DNA of 47,939 nucleotides from Bacillota bacterium (GCA_029552125.1 JAKPEE010000028.1:1-47939), one strand, 5' to 3'; shown: positions 8,288 to 16,599, numbered from the stretch's first letter. Notes: generated by a model not told the origin, from the letters alone. Translations and numbers: made by a program.

Positions 8288-8385
8288 TTCTGAATTCTGA
8301 ATTCTGGGCTCTGAATACCCTTAGACCGGATACAACCGGTCTGCCCGCTGCTCCTCTCTCCTGGCTCCTGTATCCTGTGTCTCCT
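8288..8385. repeat. Two degenerate heptanucleotide arrays ending in the btuC stop codon
   Basis: Units of TTCTGAA type occupy 8288-8315 (four units, two of them identical) and units of CTCCTGG/CTCCTGT type occupy 8358-8385. The register of seven is plain to the eye. The second array overlaps the TAG stop of btuC (8384-8386). Confidence 0.7.
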
Positions 8386-9412
8386 AAAAACGGTACTTTC
8401 CCCGGTGGCGGCGCAGCAGGTACATGAAGAAGGGCGCCCCCACAAAAGCGGTGATAATGCCCACAGGCAGCTCCACCGGGCTAAGGACGGTACGGGCAAA
8501 GGTATCGGCAGCCACCAGGAATACTCCGCCGCCCAGCACCGCGGCGGGAAAAAGATGCCGGTGATCTGGACCGAAAATAATGCGCATGGCATGAGGCACA
8601 ATAAGCCCGACAAAACCGATCATGCCGCTTACCGAAACCGCCCCGGCGGTAAGCAGAGAAGCGGCTACCAGCACGATCTTTTTGACCCGCTCCACTTCAA
8701 CGCCCAGGCTCAGCGCCTCTTCTTCACCGAGAAGGATCAGGTTAAGGTCGCGGGAGAAGAATATGAGCACGGCCAGCCCCAGGATCAGGTAGGGGAGGGT
8801 CAAGCCTACGTAAGGCCATCCCCTCATGCTTAGCCCTCCCACCAGCCAGAAAAAGACATTGCGCATCTGCTCTCCGGCAAAGAGCATGCCCAGAGAAATG
8901 GTGGCCGAAAAGAAAGAGCTGATGACCACGCCGGCCAAAAGTACCGTCACCACGGGCAGGCGGCCTCCCACCCGCCCGAGCTGGTAAACACAGAAGAGAG
9001 CCACCAGGGCCCCGATAAAACCGAACACAGGAATCAACAACTGTGAGGAGAAGATACCGGCCGGCAGCAGCAAGATGGCCGCTGTAGCCCCCAGGGCGGC
9101 CCCGCTGGAAACGCCAATAGTATAGGGGTCGGCCAGGGGGTTTTGCAGCAGCCCCTGAAAGGCCGCCCCCGCCGCGGCCAGGGAGGCGCCAATCAGAAAA
9201 CCGAGCAGAACACGGGGGAAGCGGATCTGCCAGATAATCGTGTAGGCGGTATCGCCTGCACCATCCGGGCTGCCCGCCGCCAGGTCATAAAAAATGCGCA
9301 GCACCCTGGCGGGATGTACGGCTACTGATCCGATACCTATGGCCAGAATTAATACTGCTGCGGCCAGCACCGCCAGAATGGTAAAGTATAAAACCCGCTT
9401 CCCCCGCAACAT
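8384..9412 (-). CDS. btuC: Cobalamin ABC transporter permease (BtuC/FecCD family)
   Basis: Multi-spanning inner-membrane permease that forms the corrinoid channel. 342 residues with about ten hydrophobic helices. Family signatures include RFPRVLLGFLIGASLAAAGA, FQGLLQNPLADPYTIGVSSGA, and near the C-terminus GFVGLIVPHAMRII and GAPFFMYLLRRHRG. The ATG at 9412 is seven bases after AGGAGG and is preferred over TTG 9418. It starts 16 bp after the end of btuF. A seven-base repeat array reaches its stop codon. Confidence 0.93.
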   Translation of the reverse strand: MLRGKRVLYFTILAVLAAAVLILAIGIGSVAVHPARVLRIFYDLAAGSPDGAGDTAYTIIWQIRFPRVLLGFLIGASLAAAGAAFQGLLQNPLADPYTIGVSSGAALGATAAILLLPAGIFSSQLLIPVFGFIGALVALFCVYQLGRVGGRLPVVTVLLAGVVISSFFSATISLGMLFAGEQMRNVFFWLVGGLSMRGWPYVGLTLPYLILGLAVLIFFSRDLNLILLGEEEALSLGVEVERVKKIVLVAASLLTAGAVSVSGMIGFVGLIVPHAMRIIFGPDHRHLFPAAVLGGGVFLVAADTFARTVLSPVELPVGIITAFVGAPFFMYLLRRHRGKYRF

Positions 9413-9428
9413 GTTCAATCCTCCTACC

Positions 9429-10319
9429 CTAGATGTGGGGATGAAGAATGCTCAATATCAGTTTCAGCCCTTCAATTAGCCGCGGCGTGGGGCGGTTGAT
9501 CAAATCGGCATCCAGGTCATGGACCTCACCAGCGGCCACGGCCGGGATATCCTGCCAGCTATCTTTTTCGGCATAGATTCGATCGCGGAAGGGGAAGCTG
9601 CAAAGGATAATGTCAGGGCTGCTTTCCACAATGATTTCTTCGCTAACCTCGGCGTAGCCGGCAGCCTCGACCACGTTTACCCCGCCTGCCAGGGTAATGA
9701 GTTCATCCTCCAGAGTTGCGGGGCCGGCAACGTAAAGGGAGTCCAGGTCCAGCAGCATCAGCACCCGTGGTTTGTCCTGATCGGCGATGCCGGCGGTGGC
9801 TGCTTTAATTTCATCCAGGGCTGCTTCCATATCCGCCACCAGTTCCTGCGCTTTCTCTTCCCGGCCGGTCAACTCTCCCAGAGTAAGGATGCTTTCCAGG
9901 GTCTGGGCAACGGTAGACGGATAAATTATGGCCGTGGAAATGCCAAGGTTGTTCAAGCGCTCCTCCAGGGACCGGGAGGCATCGGTGTCATAGCCAAGTA
10001 GAACCAGGGTCGGTTCCAGGCTGACCACAAGCTCTTCGTTAATATTAAAGGCATCGCCCACCCGCTGGATGCGCCCTTCCGCCACCGCTGTTTCCAGCTC
10101 CGGCGGATAATTGCAAAAATTTGTTACCCCGACTATGGAATCCTCCAGCCCCAGGGCGAAAAGAATTTCGGTATTGCTGGGCATCAGGGAAATTATTCTT
10201 TGTTCTTCCGGCGCCCCGGTTTCTTCTTCGCCGCCGTTTTCTTCAGCCGGCCCGCAACCCGCGGCCGCCAGGATCAGCACCAGCATCAACACTGCCATTA
10301 GAAAGACTATTCTTTTCAT
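9429..10319 (-). CDS. btuF: Cobalamin-binding lipoprotein (BtuF type)
   Basis: Extracellular substrate-binding protein of the uptake system. 296 residues. The N-terminus is a lipoprotein signal with lipobox LAAAGC, cleaved before Cys22, followed by an acidic Glu/Gly linker. The mature part has the helical-backbone binding fold: RIISLMPSNTEILFALGLEDSIVGVTNFCNYP, then LEPTLVLLGYD and the C-terminal PTPRLIEGLKLI. First gene of the B12-controlled unit btuF-btuC-btuD. Siderophore or heme uptake would be the alternative, but the cobalamin riboswitch upstream argues for corrinoids. Confidence 0.9.
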   Translation of the reverse strand: MKRIVFLMAVLMLVLILAAAGCGPAEENGGEEETGAPEEQRIISLMPSNTEILFALGLEDSIVGVTNFCNYPPELETAVAEGRIQRVGDAFNINEELVVSLEPTLVLLGYDTDASRSLEERLNNLGISTAIIYPSTVAQTLESILTLGELTGREEKAQELVADMEAALDEIKAATAGIADQDKPRVLMLLDLDSLYVAGPATLEDELITLAGGVNVVEAAGYAEVSEEIIVESSPDIILCSFPFRDRIYAEKDSWQDIPAVAAGEVHDLDADLINRPTPRLIEGLKLILSILHPHI

Positions 10320-10384
10320 GTTTGACCTCCCACCATTTATTCAATACTTATACGGACTGATTGCAGTCATCCATTGATATCCCT

Positions 10385-10427
10385 TTATAAAACAAACAAC
10401 GCCCGGCCTAAGGGGGCCGAGCCTGGC
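10385..10427 (-). terminator. Intrinsic terminator of the cobalamin riboswitch
   Basis: On the minus strand a GC-rich stem (GCTCGGCC pairing with GGCCGGGC, loop CCCTTA) is followed by a T-rich run GTTGTTTGTTTT. It lies between the aptamer and the btuF start, as expected for B12-dependent transcription termination. Confidence 0.75.
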
Positions 10428-10478
10428 AAATTTCCACAATCGCACCTCCCTTTCTCCACGAAGGTTCGAGTACGCACT

Positions 10479-10640
10479 TTACAGGCAGGTTTCCTGGCTT
10501 CCGTTCATCTCCTTTCGCCCCCTTCCCCCGCGCTAAACGCAGAGTGGCTTGCGGCGAGAAGATCCCGGTTACAGTGGCGGGACCGCGCAGGCCTTGCACC
10601 TGCTTCCCTTTTAACCCTCACGGGCACCTGTAAAGAAATA
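10479..10640 (-). ncRNA. Cobalamin (adenosyl-/methylcobalamin) riboswitch
   Basis: On the minus strand the aptamer has the conserved elements in order: GGTGCCCGTGAGGGTTAAAA, GGGAAGCAGGTGCAA, the core CCGCCACTGTAACCGGG, and the B12 box GCCAGGAAACCTGCC near 10479-10495. It precedes btuF. When the ligand binds, the downstream terminator should form and shut off the uptake genes. Confidence 0.95.
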
Positions 10641-10655
10641 TTAAGTTCATATTCT

Positions 10656-10685
10656 ATTGTATCTCAATTATACCAGTTCGGGCAA
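10656..10685 (-). promoter_or_regulatory. Probable sigma-A promoter for the B12 unit
   Basis: TTGCCC (10685-10680) and TACAAT (10661-10656) are spaced by 18 bases on the minus strand. Transcription would start about 10 bases before the aptamer. Inferred from motif and position. Confidence 0.5.
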
Positions 10686-10692
10686 GCTTTTT

Positions 10693-11424
10693 TTAGACGC
10701 TGCTATTGGAGCCCATTTTAACCAGGTGATAGAGTTTTTTAACCTCGGAGCGGCTGAGATGGCGGTATGCTCCCGCCCGCAGCCCCCGGGCCGTCAGAAA
10801 GGCAAAGCGGATGCGGCGCAGCTTAAGCACCGGGTGTCCTACCGCGGCGCACATCTGTTTGACCTGCCGCTTGCGCCCCTCGGTTAAAACATTGTCCAGC
10901 AGGGTGCACCCGTTGCCTTTTCGCACGGCCCGCACCTGCGCCGGCGCGGTCTTGCGCCCTTCCACCTCCACCCCCCGGGAAAGTTGCTGCAGGGTCTCCG
11001 CGGAAGGAAATCCTTTCACCCAGGCGCGGTACTCTTTTTCCACGTGAAAGCGCGGGTGGGTCAGCCGGTAAGCCAGCCCGCCGTCGTTGGTCAGAAGCAA
11101 TACCCCGCTGGTGTCAGCATCGAGCCGCCCTACGGGATAAATACGGGCCGGGATATCCTTGACCAGATCCAGCACGGTGGGGCGGCCGTGAGGATCCGAC
11201 ACTGTGGAGACAAAGCCGATGGGCTTGTCCAGGAGCAGGTAATAATAATGTTCAGGGCTCCGGACCGGGATACCGTCCACCAGAATTTCGTCGCCAGCGC
11301 TGACACCAGTTTGCGGCAGCAGCGCCCGCTCCCCGTTGACGGTCACCCGGCCTTCCCGGATGATCTGCTCGGCCTTGCGGCGTGAAGCTACTCCCGCCGC
11401 AGCTAAATATTTGGCCAGGCGCAT
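10693..11424 (-). CDS. rluB: rRNA large-subunit pseudouridine synthase B (RluB/RsuA family)
   Basis: Makes a pseudouridine in rRNA. 243 residues. An S4 RNA-binding domain comes first (MRLAKYLAAAGVASRRKAEQ), then the catalytic domain with the Asp motif GRLDADTSGVLLLTNDG and the family signature TEGRKRQVKQMCAAVGHPVLKLRRIRF. ATG with GGGAGGAGG six bases upstream. Which pseudouridine site it makes cannot be told from the sequence. It follows the spm/flavoprotein genes and precedes the B12 promoter. Confidence 0.93.
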   Translation of the reverse strand: MRLAKYLAAAGVASRRKAEQIIREGRVTVNGERALLPQTGVSAGDEILVDGIPVRSPEHYYYLLLDKPIGFVSTVSDPHGRPTVLDLVKDIPARIYPVGRLDADTSGVLLLTNDGGLAYRLTHPRFHVEKEYRAWVKGFPSAETLQQLSRGVEVEGRKTAPAQVRAVRKGNGCTLLDNVLTEGRKRQVKQMCAAVGHPVLKLRRIRFAFLTARGLRAGAYRHLSRSEVKKLYHLVKMGSNSSV

Positions 11425-11512
11425 CCACTTGCCTCCTCCCAGTCGCCAGCTCCGGAATATGTACCTAAGTTTACCACATTTCGCCCCATTATTTGTTTAC
11501 CGTTTTTGTTCA

Positions 11513-11536
11513 GCCTCCCCCCTCCCCGGCCCTCCC
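11513..11536. repeat. C-rich half of the GC palindrome family
   Basis: A pyrimidine-rich stretch (CCCCCCTCCCC then GGCCCTCCCCCACCC) resembles the left arm of the palindromes at 8234 and 16840, but the G-rich arm is missing. Just downstream of the flavoprotein gene. Confidence 0.4.
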
Positions 11537-11550
11537 CCACCCTTTTGAAA

Positions 11551-12840
11551 TCAAGAGCCGTCCTTGAAAAAAGCCAGAGCCCCTGCTTTTTGCAGGCGGT
11601 GATAAATTTTATCACGGTCCGTGCTATAGAGGCCGCGTTTGCAGATATAATCCCACAGAAGGCCCCCGGAAAGAGTATAAATGCCCCGGCGCCCCGCGGC
11701 GGTGCGCCCCATCTGCCGGGTAAAGTAGATCAGAGTGCCGCAAACCGTGTCCCGGGGCAGCAGCACTGGCTCCAGCCCCTCGCTGATCCTCCAGGCGTTA
11801 TATCCGGCCAGGGTTCCGGTAATCATGGCCTCTGTATGCCCCACGGCCAGGCCGGCCCTTTCGCCGGCCACCAGCAGGTTGTCAAGGTGAGGCAGCAGCA
11901 GCCGGTTATCCCTGAGCACCATGCCGCTGAAACGAATGGAATTACCCCGGCTCCCGCCCAGGGGATCGCGATAGACCGCCCGCTCCAGGCCGGGGAAGCG
12001 GCGCAGCGCCTGCAGGGAGAAAAAGGGAGCCATCATTTTCACCGCGCCGTTATCAATGAGAACAATGTTTTCTTTGAACTGCGGCAAAACGTACTGGCGG
12101 CAGGCCTTCTCTTCGGCGGGTGATCCGCTTGATTCATCTATTAGCTCCCGGGGCAGGGGCAGTAAGACCACTCCCTTTTGCCGCAGCTCTCTTAAGAGAT
12201 CAGGGGAAAGGGACGACGGTTCGAGTTCACAGGAGCCGCTGAAATAGCCGGGCTGTCCTGCCGGGCGCTGCAGGGGGATCTTCTCTGCCCCGGCCTTCAC
12301 GGCAATACTGACGCGGGGGCCGAAGGTGGGACAGCGGAAGATGCACATGGCGCAACCGTTGCCAAAACGCGAGCAATTGGCCGTCGGGCCCGCCGTGCCG
12401 CTGGCATCAATAAAAACCGTACCCCTGATCACTTCTCTGCCCTGGCTTAAGATCACTGCCCTGACCAGGCGGTCCTTTACTTCCACATTGACCACGCGCC
12501 GGCCAAAGAGCACTTTTACTCCGTGGGACTGGAGAAGCTGTAGTACCGGCAGCTCCACCCGCTCCACGTCATAGAAAGAAGCATGCCTGTGTCCCGGAAA
12601 ATCCATATTGGCATGGCGGGCGCAGCAATCGGTTATCTCCACCAGTTCCCCCGCCCCCATCAGTTTCAGCTCCTCCGCGGCGGTATAGCGGCCGTTGTTG
12701 CGCATAATCCCGCCCACCAGGCCTGAAGCCAGCAGGCGGTCAGTGCGCTCGATCAGGGTTACAGCCAGCCCTTTTTTGGCCGCCGCCAGCGCAGCGGCGC
12801 AACCGGACCAGCCTCCCCCGACCACAATTAGATGTTGCAT
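11551..12840 (-). CDS. FAD-dependent oxidoreductase of unknown substrate
   Basis: 429 residues. The N-terminus is a dinucleotide-binding fold (IVVGGGWSGCAAALAAAKKGL, then an acidic ERTDR at the end of the second strand), a mid-protein segment VFIDASGTAGP is typical of FAD-dependent dehydrogenases, and NLLVAGERAGLAVGHTEAMITGTLAGYNA is the C-terminal FAD motif. An unusual cysteine cluster, CSRFGNGCAMCIFRCP, lies near residues 179-194 and could be redox-active or metal-binding. No signal peptide. ATG with AAGGTGG upstream. It starts 14 bp after spmB ends, so it may be expressed with the spore maturation genes; the function is unknown. Confidence 0.85.
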   Translation of the reverse strand: MQHLIVVGGGWSGCAAALAAAKKGLAVTLIERTDRLLASGLVGGIMRNNGRYTAAEELKLMGAGELVEITDCCARHANMDFPGHRHASFYDVERVELPVLQLLQSHGVKVLFGRRVVNVEVKDRLVRAVILSQGREVIRGTVFIDASGTAGPTANCSRFGNGCAMCIFRCPTFGPRVSIAVKAGAEKIPLQRPAGQPGYFSGSCELEPSSLSPDLLRELRQKGVVLLPLPRELIDESSGSPAEEKACRQYVLPQFKENIVLIDNGAVKMMAPFFSLQALRRFPGLERAVYRDPLGGSRGNSIRFSGMVLRDNRLLLPHLDNLLVAGERAGLAVGHTEAMITGTLAGYNAWRISEGLEPVLLPRDTVCGTLIYFTRQMGRTAAGRRGIYTLSGGLLWDYICKRGLYSTDRDKIYHRLQKAGALAFFKDGS

Positions 12841-12853
12841 TTACTTCGCCACC

Positions 12854-13387
12854 TTAGCCGAAAACGATTTTACACACGATCACGGAGAAGATAAAGCTGC
12901 CCAAATCCGCCAGCAGCCCAACGGTAAGGGCGTGGCGGGTGCGATAAATCCCTACCGCCCCAAAATACACCGTCAGAACATATAGCGTGGTCTCCGTTGA
13001 GCCGAACATGGTTGAAGCGATCCGTCCCAGCAGTGAATCGGGGCCGTTTCGCTGCAGCATATCCGCGGTCATGGCCAGGGCTGCGCTCCCGGAGATGGGG
13101 CGCATGATGGCCAGAGGGACAATTTCTGCCGGTATGGCCAGCCAGGTTAGCACCGGGGTAATTAGTTTAACCAGCAAGTCCATCAAACCCGAATCGCGAA
13201 GCAGCCCGATGGCCACCATCATGCCTACCAGGAATGGAATCAGGCGTACGGACATCTTAAATCCTTCTTTAGCCCCGTCGACAAAAGCGTCAAAAACATT
13301 AACCTTCCGGTAAAGGGCTAACCCTACAACTAAAGCGATAAAAACAGGGATAATCCAGACGGATAAAAAATTTACCAGTTTAACCAT
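12854..13387 (-). CDS. spmB: Spore maturation protein B
   Basis: Multi-spanning membrane protein needed, with SpmA, for proper spore core dehydration. 177 residues, usual size. Nucleoside-transporter-gate-like sequence: GFKMSVRLIPFLVGMMVAIGLLRDSG, then PLAIMRPISGSAALAM and FGSTETTLYVLTVYFGAVG. It follows spmA with only three bases between, so the pair is one transcription unit. Confidence 0.95.
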   Translation of the reverse strand: MVKLVNFLSVWIIPVFIALVVGLALYRKVNVFDAFVDGAKEGFKMSVRLIPFLVGMMVAIGLLRDSGLMDLLVKLITPVLTWLAIPAEIVPLAIMRPISGSAALAMTADMLQRNGPDSLLGRIASTMFGSTETTLYVLTVYFGAVGIYRTRHALTVGLLADLGSFIFSVIVCKIVFG

Positions 13388-13390
13388 GGT

Positions 13391-13969
13391 TTATAACCAC
13401 CGTCTTCTGAGCAAACGGTCCAAGATAAGGGCAACAACCGTAGAACTAAGGGTAGCTACGATGGTGGTGCCGACGATATCGGTAGGATTAAGAGAACCGG
13501 CCGAAGCCCTCAGGGCGATTACCGTAGTGGGCAAAAGGGTCAGGCTGGAGGTGTTTATGGCCAGCAGCGTGCACATTTCATCGGAAGCGGTATCCTCCCT
13601 GGTATTTAACTGCTGCAGCTCTTCCATCGCTTTAATGCCAAAAGGGGTGGCCGCATTGCCCAGGCCAAGTATATTGGCGCTCATATTCATCAGGATGGCG
13701 TTCATGGCCGGGTGTTCCCGGGGGACACGGGGAAAAAGAAGATAAGCCAGGGGTTGCAGCACTTTTTTGATCATTTCGATAACTCCGGATCTTTCTATTA
13801 ATTTCATCATGCCCAGCCAAAAGGTCATAACACTGATTAACCCGAAGGCCACGGTGACCCCCTGTTCCGCCGAGGCAAATATGGAGGGTGTAATCTGTTC
13901 AATCTTGCCGCTTAAAGCCGCTGCCAATATGCCCAGGCAGATCATGCCGGCCCACAAGTAATTAATCAC
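13391..13969 (-). CDS. spmA: Spore maturation protein A
   Basis: Membrane partner of SpmB. 192 residues with several hydrophobic helices. Family segments: GVTVAFGLISVMTFWLGMMKLIERSG, LFPRVPREHPAMNAILMNMSANILGLGNAATPFGIKAM and TLLPTTVIALRASAG. First of the spmA-spmB pair and 41 bp after a dac gene, the same order (dac, spmA, spmB) as in Bacillus. Confidence 0.95.
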   Translation of the reverse strand: MINYLWAGMICLGILAAALSGKIEQITPSIFASAEQGVTVAFGLISVMTFWLGMMKLIERSGVIEMIKKVLQPLAYLLFPRVPREHPAMNAILMNMSANILGLGNAATPFGIKAMEELQQLNTREDTASDEMCTLLAINTSSLTLLPTTVIALRASAGSLNPTDIVGTTIVATLSSTVVALILDRLLRRRWL

Positions 13970-14010
13970 CCGAAAACCCCTCTCTTGCAGGATAAAGCGG
14001 GCTTAATCTT

Positions 14011-15168
14011 TTACCGTAAAAACGACTTCCATAACCCGGCCAGGTAATGGCCCAGGGGCATGCGCCTGATGGCCTGGCCCGATTGCAGCTCCACCCTGCC
14101 CAGCAGGTTTTCCCCCAGGTACATTTCCAGTTCGCCCAGCTTTTGCCCGGCTGCCAGCGGCGCGGCTAGACGATCTTGCAGCTTTATAACATACCGCACC
14201 CTCGACCTCTCTTCCGGCCGCAGCGGGTAATGGAAATCTTTACTGGCGACCACGTCAACCCTTTGCGTTCCTTTATACACTTCCGCCGTACAGATGACCT
14301 GGCCCTGGTACAGCACCTTTTGCCGGGAATATGTCTCAAAACCGTAATCAAGCAGCCGCATCGTGTCTTCCCACATCTGGGGAGCATTCAGGACTACCGC
14401 CACTAGCTGCCATCCCTCCCGGGTAGCCGAACCGACAAAGCAACGGCCCGCCTCCTTGGTCCACCCGGTCTTAACTCCGTCTCCACCGGGATAAAGCTCC
14501 AGCAGGCGGTTCTGGTTTTGCAAAACCCGGTCCCACTCCCGGCCGGGCCAGCTAATAATATATTCGGGGGTGCGAATAATCTCCCGGAAACGTTCGTTTT
14601 GCAAGGCATAGGCACTGATTAAGGCAAGATCGTAGGCCGTAGTATAGTGACGATCATCGGGCAAACCGTGCGGGTTGCAAAAATGGGTATTCGTAGCGCC
14701 AATGGCGGCAGCTTTTTCATTCATCAGCGCTGCAAAGTTTTCCACAGAACCGGCAATATGCTCGGCTATGGCCACCGCAGCATCGTTCCCGGAAAGGAGC
14801 ATCAAACCGTATAAAAGCTCTTCTAAGGTTTTCTGCTCTCCTTCTTCGAGCCAGATGGAGGAGCCTTCCGTGGCGGCGGCCCGCTTGCTGGTTGTAATGA
14901 CATCGGCTTCATTGCCCAGTTCCAGGGCCAATATGGCAGTCATGATCTTGGTGGTGCTGGCCATGGGCAGGCGTAATTGCGCATTTTTTTCCCAGAGAAC
15001 CCGGCCTGTCTCCCGGTCCATCAAAATCGCCGCCCGGGCGGTAATGCCGCCTTCTTCAGTTGCCAGTTCGTTTTCTGCGGCCGCCGCAGCAGGCAGCAAC
15101 AATGAAAGAAGCAACAACATAGCCGGCCACAGCCACAGCGCATACCGCCTGCAAAGCATAAGCTTCAT
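14011..15168 (-). CDS. dacB: D-alanyl-D-alanine carboxypeptidase (DacB/DacF type, S11 family)
   Basis: Low-molecular-weight penicillin-binding protein that trims peptidoglycan stem peptides. 385 residues: a signal peptide ending AAAAAENE, then the S11 motifs SxxK (MASTTKIMTAIL), SxN (LLSGNDAA) and KTG (GGDGVKTGWTKEAG), followed by a C-terminal beta domain and a C-terminal helix that can tether it to the membrane. ATG five bases after AGGAGAG. Its place before spmA-spmB matches Bacillus dacB, which thins spore cortex cross-links, hence the symbol. The paralogue is at 29015. Confidence 0.9.
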   Translation of the reverse strand: MKLMLCRRYALWLWPAMLLLLSLLLPAAAAAENELATEEGGITARAAILMDRETGRVLWEKNAQLRLPMASTTKIMTAILALELGNEADVITTSKRAAATEGSSIWLEEGEQKTLEELLYGLMLLSGNDAAVAIAEHIAGSVENFAALMNEKAAAIGATNTHFCNPHGLPDDRHYTTAYDLALISAYALQNERFREIIRTPEYIISWPGREWDRVLQNQNRLLELYPGGDGVKTGWTKEAGRCFVGSATREGWQLVAVVLNAPQMWEDTMRLLDYGFETYSRQKVLYQGQVICTAEVYKGTQRVDVVASKDFHYPLRPEERSRVRYVIKLQDRLAAPLAAGQKLGELEMYLGENLLGRVELQSGQAIRRMPLGHYLAGLWKSFLR

Positions 15169-15239
15169 CTCATCTCTCCTGAACCGGGGCGCTGGTTGTT
15201 GCTTATACTTATTCTTGGACCGGCCTTTTTATGAATCAA

Positions 15240-15256
15240 CCCGGGAAGCTCCCGGG
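15240..15256 (-). terminator. Possible weak terminator after ytfJ
   Basis: A CCCGGG/CCCGGG stem with a short loop lies 25 bp past the ytfJ stop and is followed on the minus strand by TTGATT rather than a strong T-run. The hairpin is certain; the role is doubtful. Confidence 0.3.
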
Positions 15257-15280
15257 CTGAGAATTATACAGGTCTAAGGC

Positions 15281-15706
15281 CTATTGAACAGCTTCAGGCA
15301 CCCGCTGCCGGGAACGGTTCGGGCCGATCATGCCCTGTACCTGGGCAATGACCTGAGGCGCCACATCAATGAGCCGATCCAGCAAAGCATTACGATCTAC
15401 CGGCAGCAGGCGGACCTGCCCCTGTCCTACCACCAGGAAAGCGACCGGTTGAACTGAAACACCGCCTCCGCTGCCGCCGCCGAAGGGCAGCTCGGCGCTG
15501 CGTCCGTTGGAATTGCCGCTTTTTTCCTCCTGCTGGTCAAATTCTGTTCCCCCGGCGGCAAAACCAAAAGTTACCCGGGAAATGGGGATAATTACACTAC
15601 CGTCCGGCGTCTCCACCGCATCGCCCACAATCTTGTTGACGTCAACCATTTCTTTCAGGTTTTCCATGGCCGTTTTCATTAAACTTTCAATGGGATGATG
15701 ATCCAC
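15281..15706 (-). CDS. ytfJ: Sporulation protein YtfJ (GerW family)
   Basis: Small cytoplasmic sporulation protein linked to spore germination/dormancy in Bacillus. About 141 residues. Conserved: LMKTAMENLKEMVDVNKIVG, then DGSVIIPISRVTFGFAAGG, a Gly/Ser-rich loop (PFGGGSGGGVSVQPVAFLVV) and a hydrophobic end. Start GTG at 15706, seven bases after the GGAGGT that a longer TTG-started reading would put inside the gene. Its start overlaps the end of the DUF2953 gene, so they are coupled. Confidence 0.92.
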   Translation of the reverse strand: MDHHPIESLMKTAMENLKEMVDVNKIVGDAVETPDGSVIIPISRVTFGFAAGGTEFDQQEEKSGNSNGRSAELPFGGGSGGGVSVQPVAFLVVGQGQVRLLPVDRNALLDRLIDVAPQVIAQVQGMIGPNRSRQRVPEAVQ

Positions 15707-16364
15707 TGATTGCACCTCCAATTTTTCTTGTTAGCAGCAATAATTTTAACCCGCGAAACAGTGGCATGGTCAGCTCTCCTTCCCAGCGCAAGGCAAATAC
15801 GGTACAGTTATAACGGGGAATGATCTTAAAGCGCGGCGCTGCTTCAAAAGAGAACAGATGATACAACAATCCCTGCACAACCCCTCCCAGGGCCCAGCCT
15901 CCGCCAAAAGTAAAACCCACCCAGGAAGGATCTTCCAGGCCGTAAACCACCTCCAGGTCAAACCGTTTCCAGGCCATTTTCTTTAGCTCGGACCTGACTG
16001 TTTTTAAGCCGGCCAGCCCGGCTTTGATCAAGTTGCCGCTGAACAGCCCCGGCGTCATATTTTCCCCCGGCTCATACCGGTCCATTTCCTCCGCAACGCT
16101 GCCACGGCCGGGGCCACTGCGGCGAAACAACGGCAGCCTGAACTCCTTTTTGCCCAGTTTTAACAGCGAGGTTACTTCCGCTTCACCATTACGGAAAAAT
16201 TTAACTATAAAGCCGATCCGGCAAATCTTTACGGTAAGCGCCGCCCGGTCTTCTTTATTTTCTCTTAGGTAAAACACAAATATGCGCAGCGGTAAAAACA
16301 GCGCGGCCACGGCGGCCATAAGGCAAAGGAGCAATGCAGTCAACAGGTAATAAGGCCAGGCCAT
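15687..16364 (-). CDS. DUF2953 family membrane protein
   Basis: 225 residues. One N-terminal membrane helix (YYLLTALLLCLMAAVAALFLPL) is followed by a basic stretch and a soluble part with the family's VRSELKKMAWKRFDLEVVYGLEDPSWVGFTFGGGWAL region. DUF2953 proteins usually sit directly before ytfJ in spore formers, as here, which suggests a sporulation role; the biochemical function is unknown. ATG 16364 lies seven bases after AAAGGAG (GTG 16367 is the alternative). Confidence 0.85.
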   Translation of the reverse strand: MAWPYYLLTALLLCLMAAVAALFLPLRIFVFYLRENKEDRAALTVKICRIGFIVKFFRNGEAEVTSLLKLGKKEFRLPLFRRSGPGRGSVAEEMDRYEPGENMTPGLFSGNLIKAGLAGLKTVRSELKKMAWKRFDLEVVYGLEDPSWVGFTFGGGWALGGVVQGLLYHLFSFEAAPRFKIIPRYNCTVFALRWEGELTMPLFRGLKLLLLTRKIGGAISGSSSH

Positions 16365-16552
16365 CACGGGGCTCCTTTATACTTTATTATGTTTAATAAT
16401 TCCCAGTTCAGGCAAAAAAAACGCATCCGGAGGGGACCTTTGGCAATCAGGAGAAAGAAGAAGTGAGAAAAACAGGCTTTGGGCGGAAAAAGGGAATCCA
16501 GAAGTAAGAAGCCGAAAGCCTGAAGGAGGCTAAAAGCCGGGGTCTCAACACT

Positions 16553-16575
16553 CCCTCCCCCCTCGTGGGGGAGGG
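16553..16575. repeat. GC-rich palindrome
   Basis: CCCTCCCCC (16553-16561) faces GGGGGAGGG (16567-16575) with a loop of five to six bases. Same family as 8234-8256. Confidence 0.7.
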
Positions 16576-16599
16576 CCGTGGTGGGGGGGATTGAGGCAG

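Larger units (their letters stand above)
8043..8383. other. Repeat-filled gap inside the btu operon
   Basis: This 340-bp gap between btuC and btuD has no convincing gene. It holds the 8053 array, a GC-rich palindrome (8234-8256), and two further seven-base arrays: 8288-8315 (units of the type TTCTGAA) and 8358-8385 (units of the type CTCCTGT). The last array runs into the stop codon of btuC. I see no promoter or terminator. Such a gap inside what should be one operon suggests the repeats were inserted or expanded there. Confidence 0.7.
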
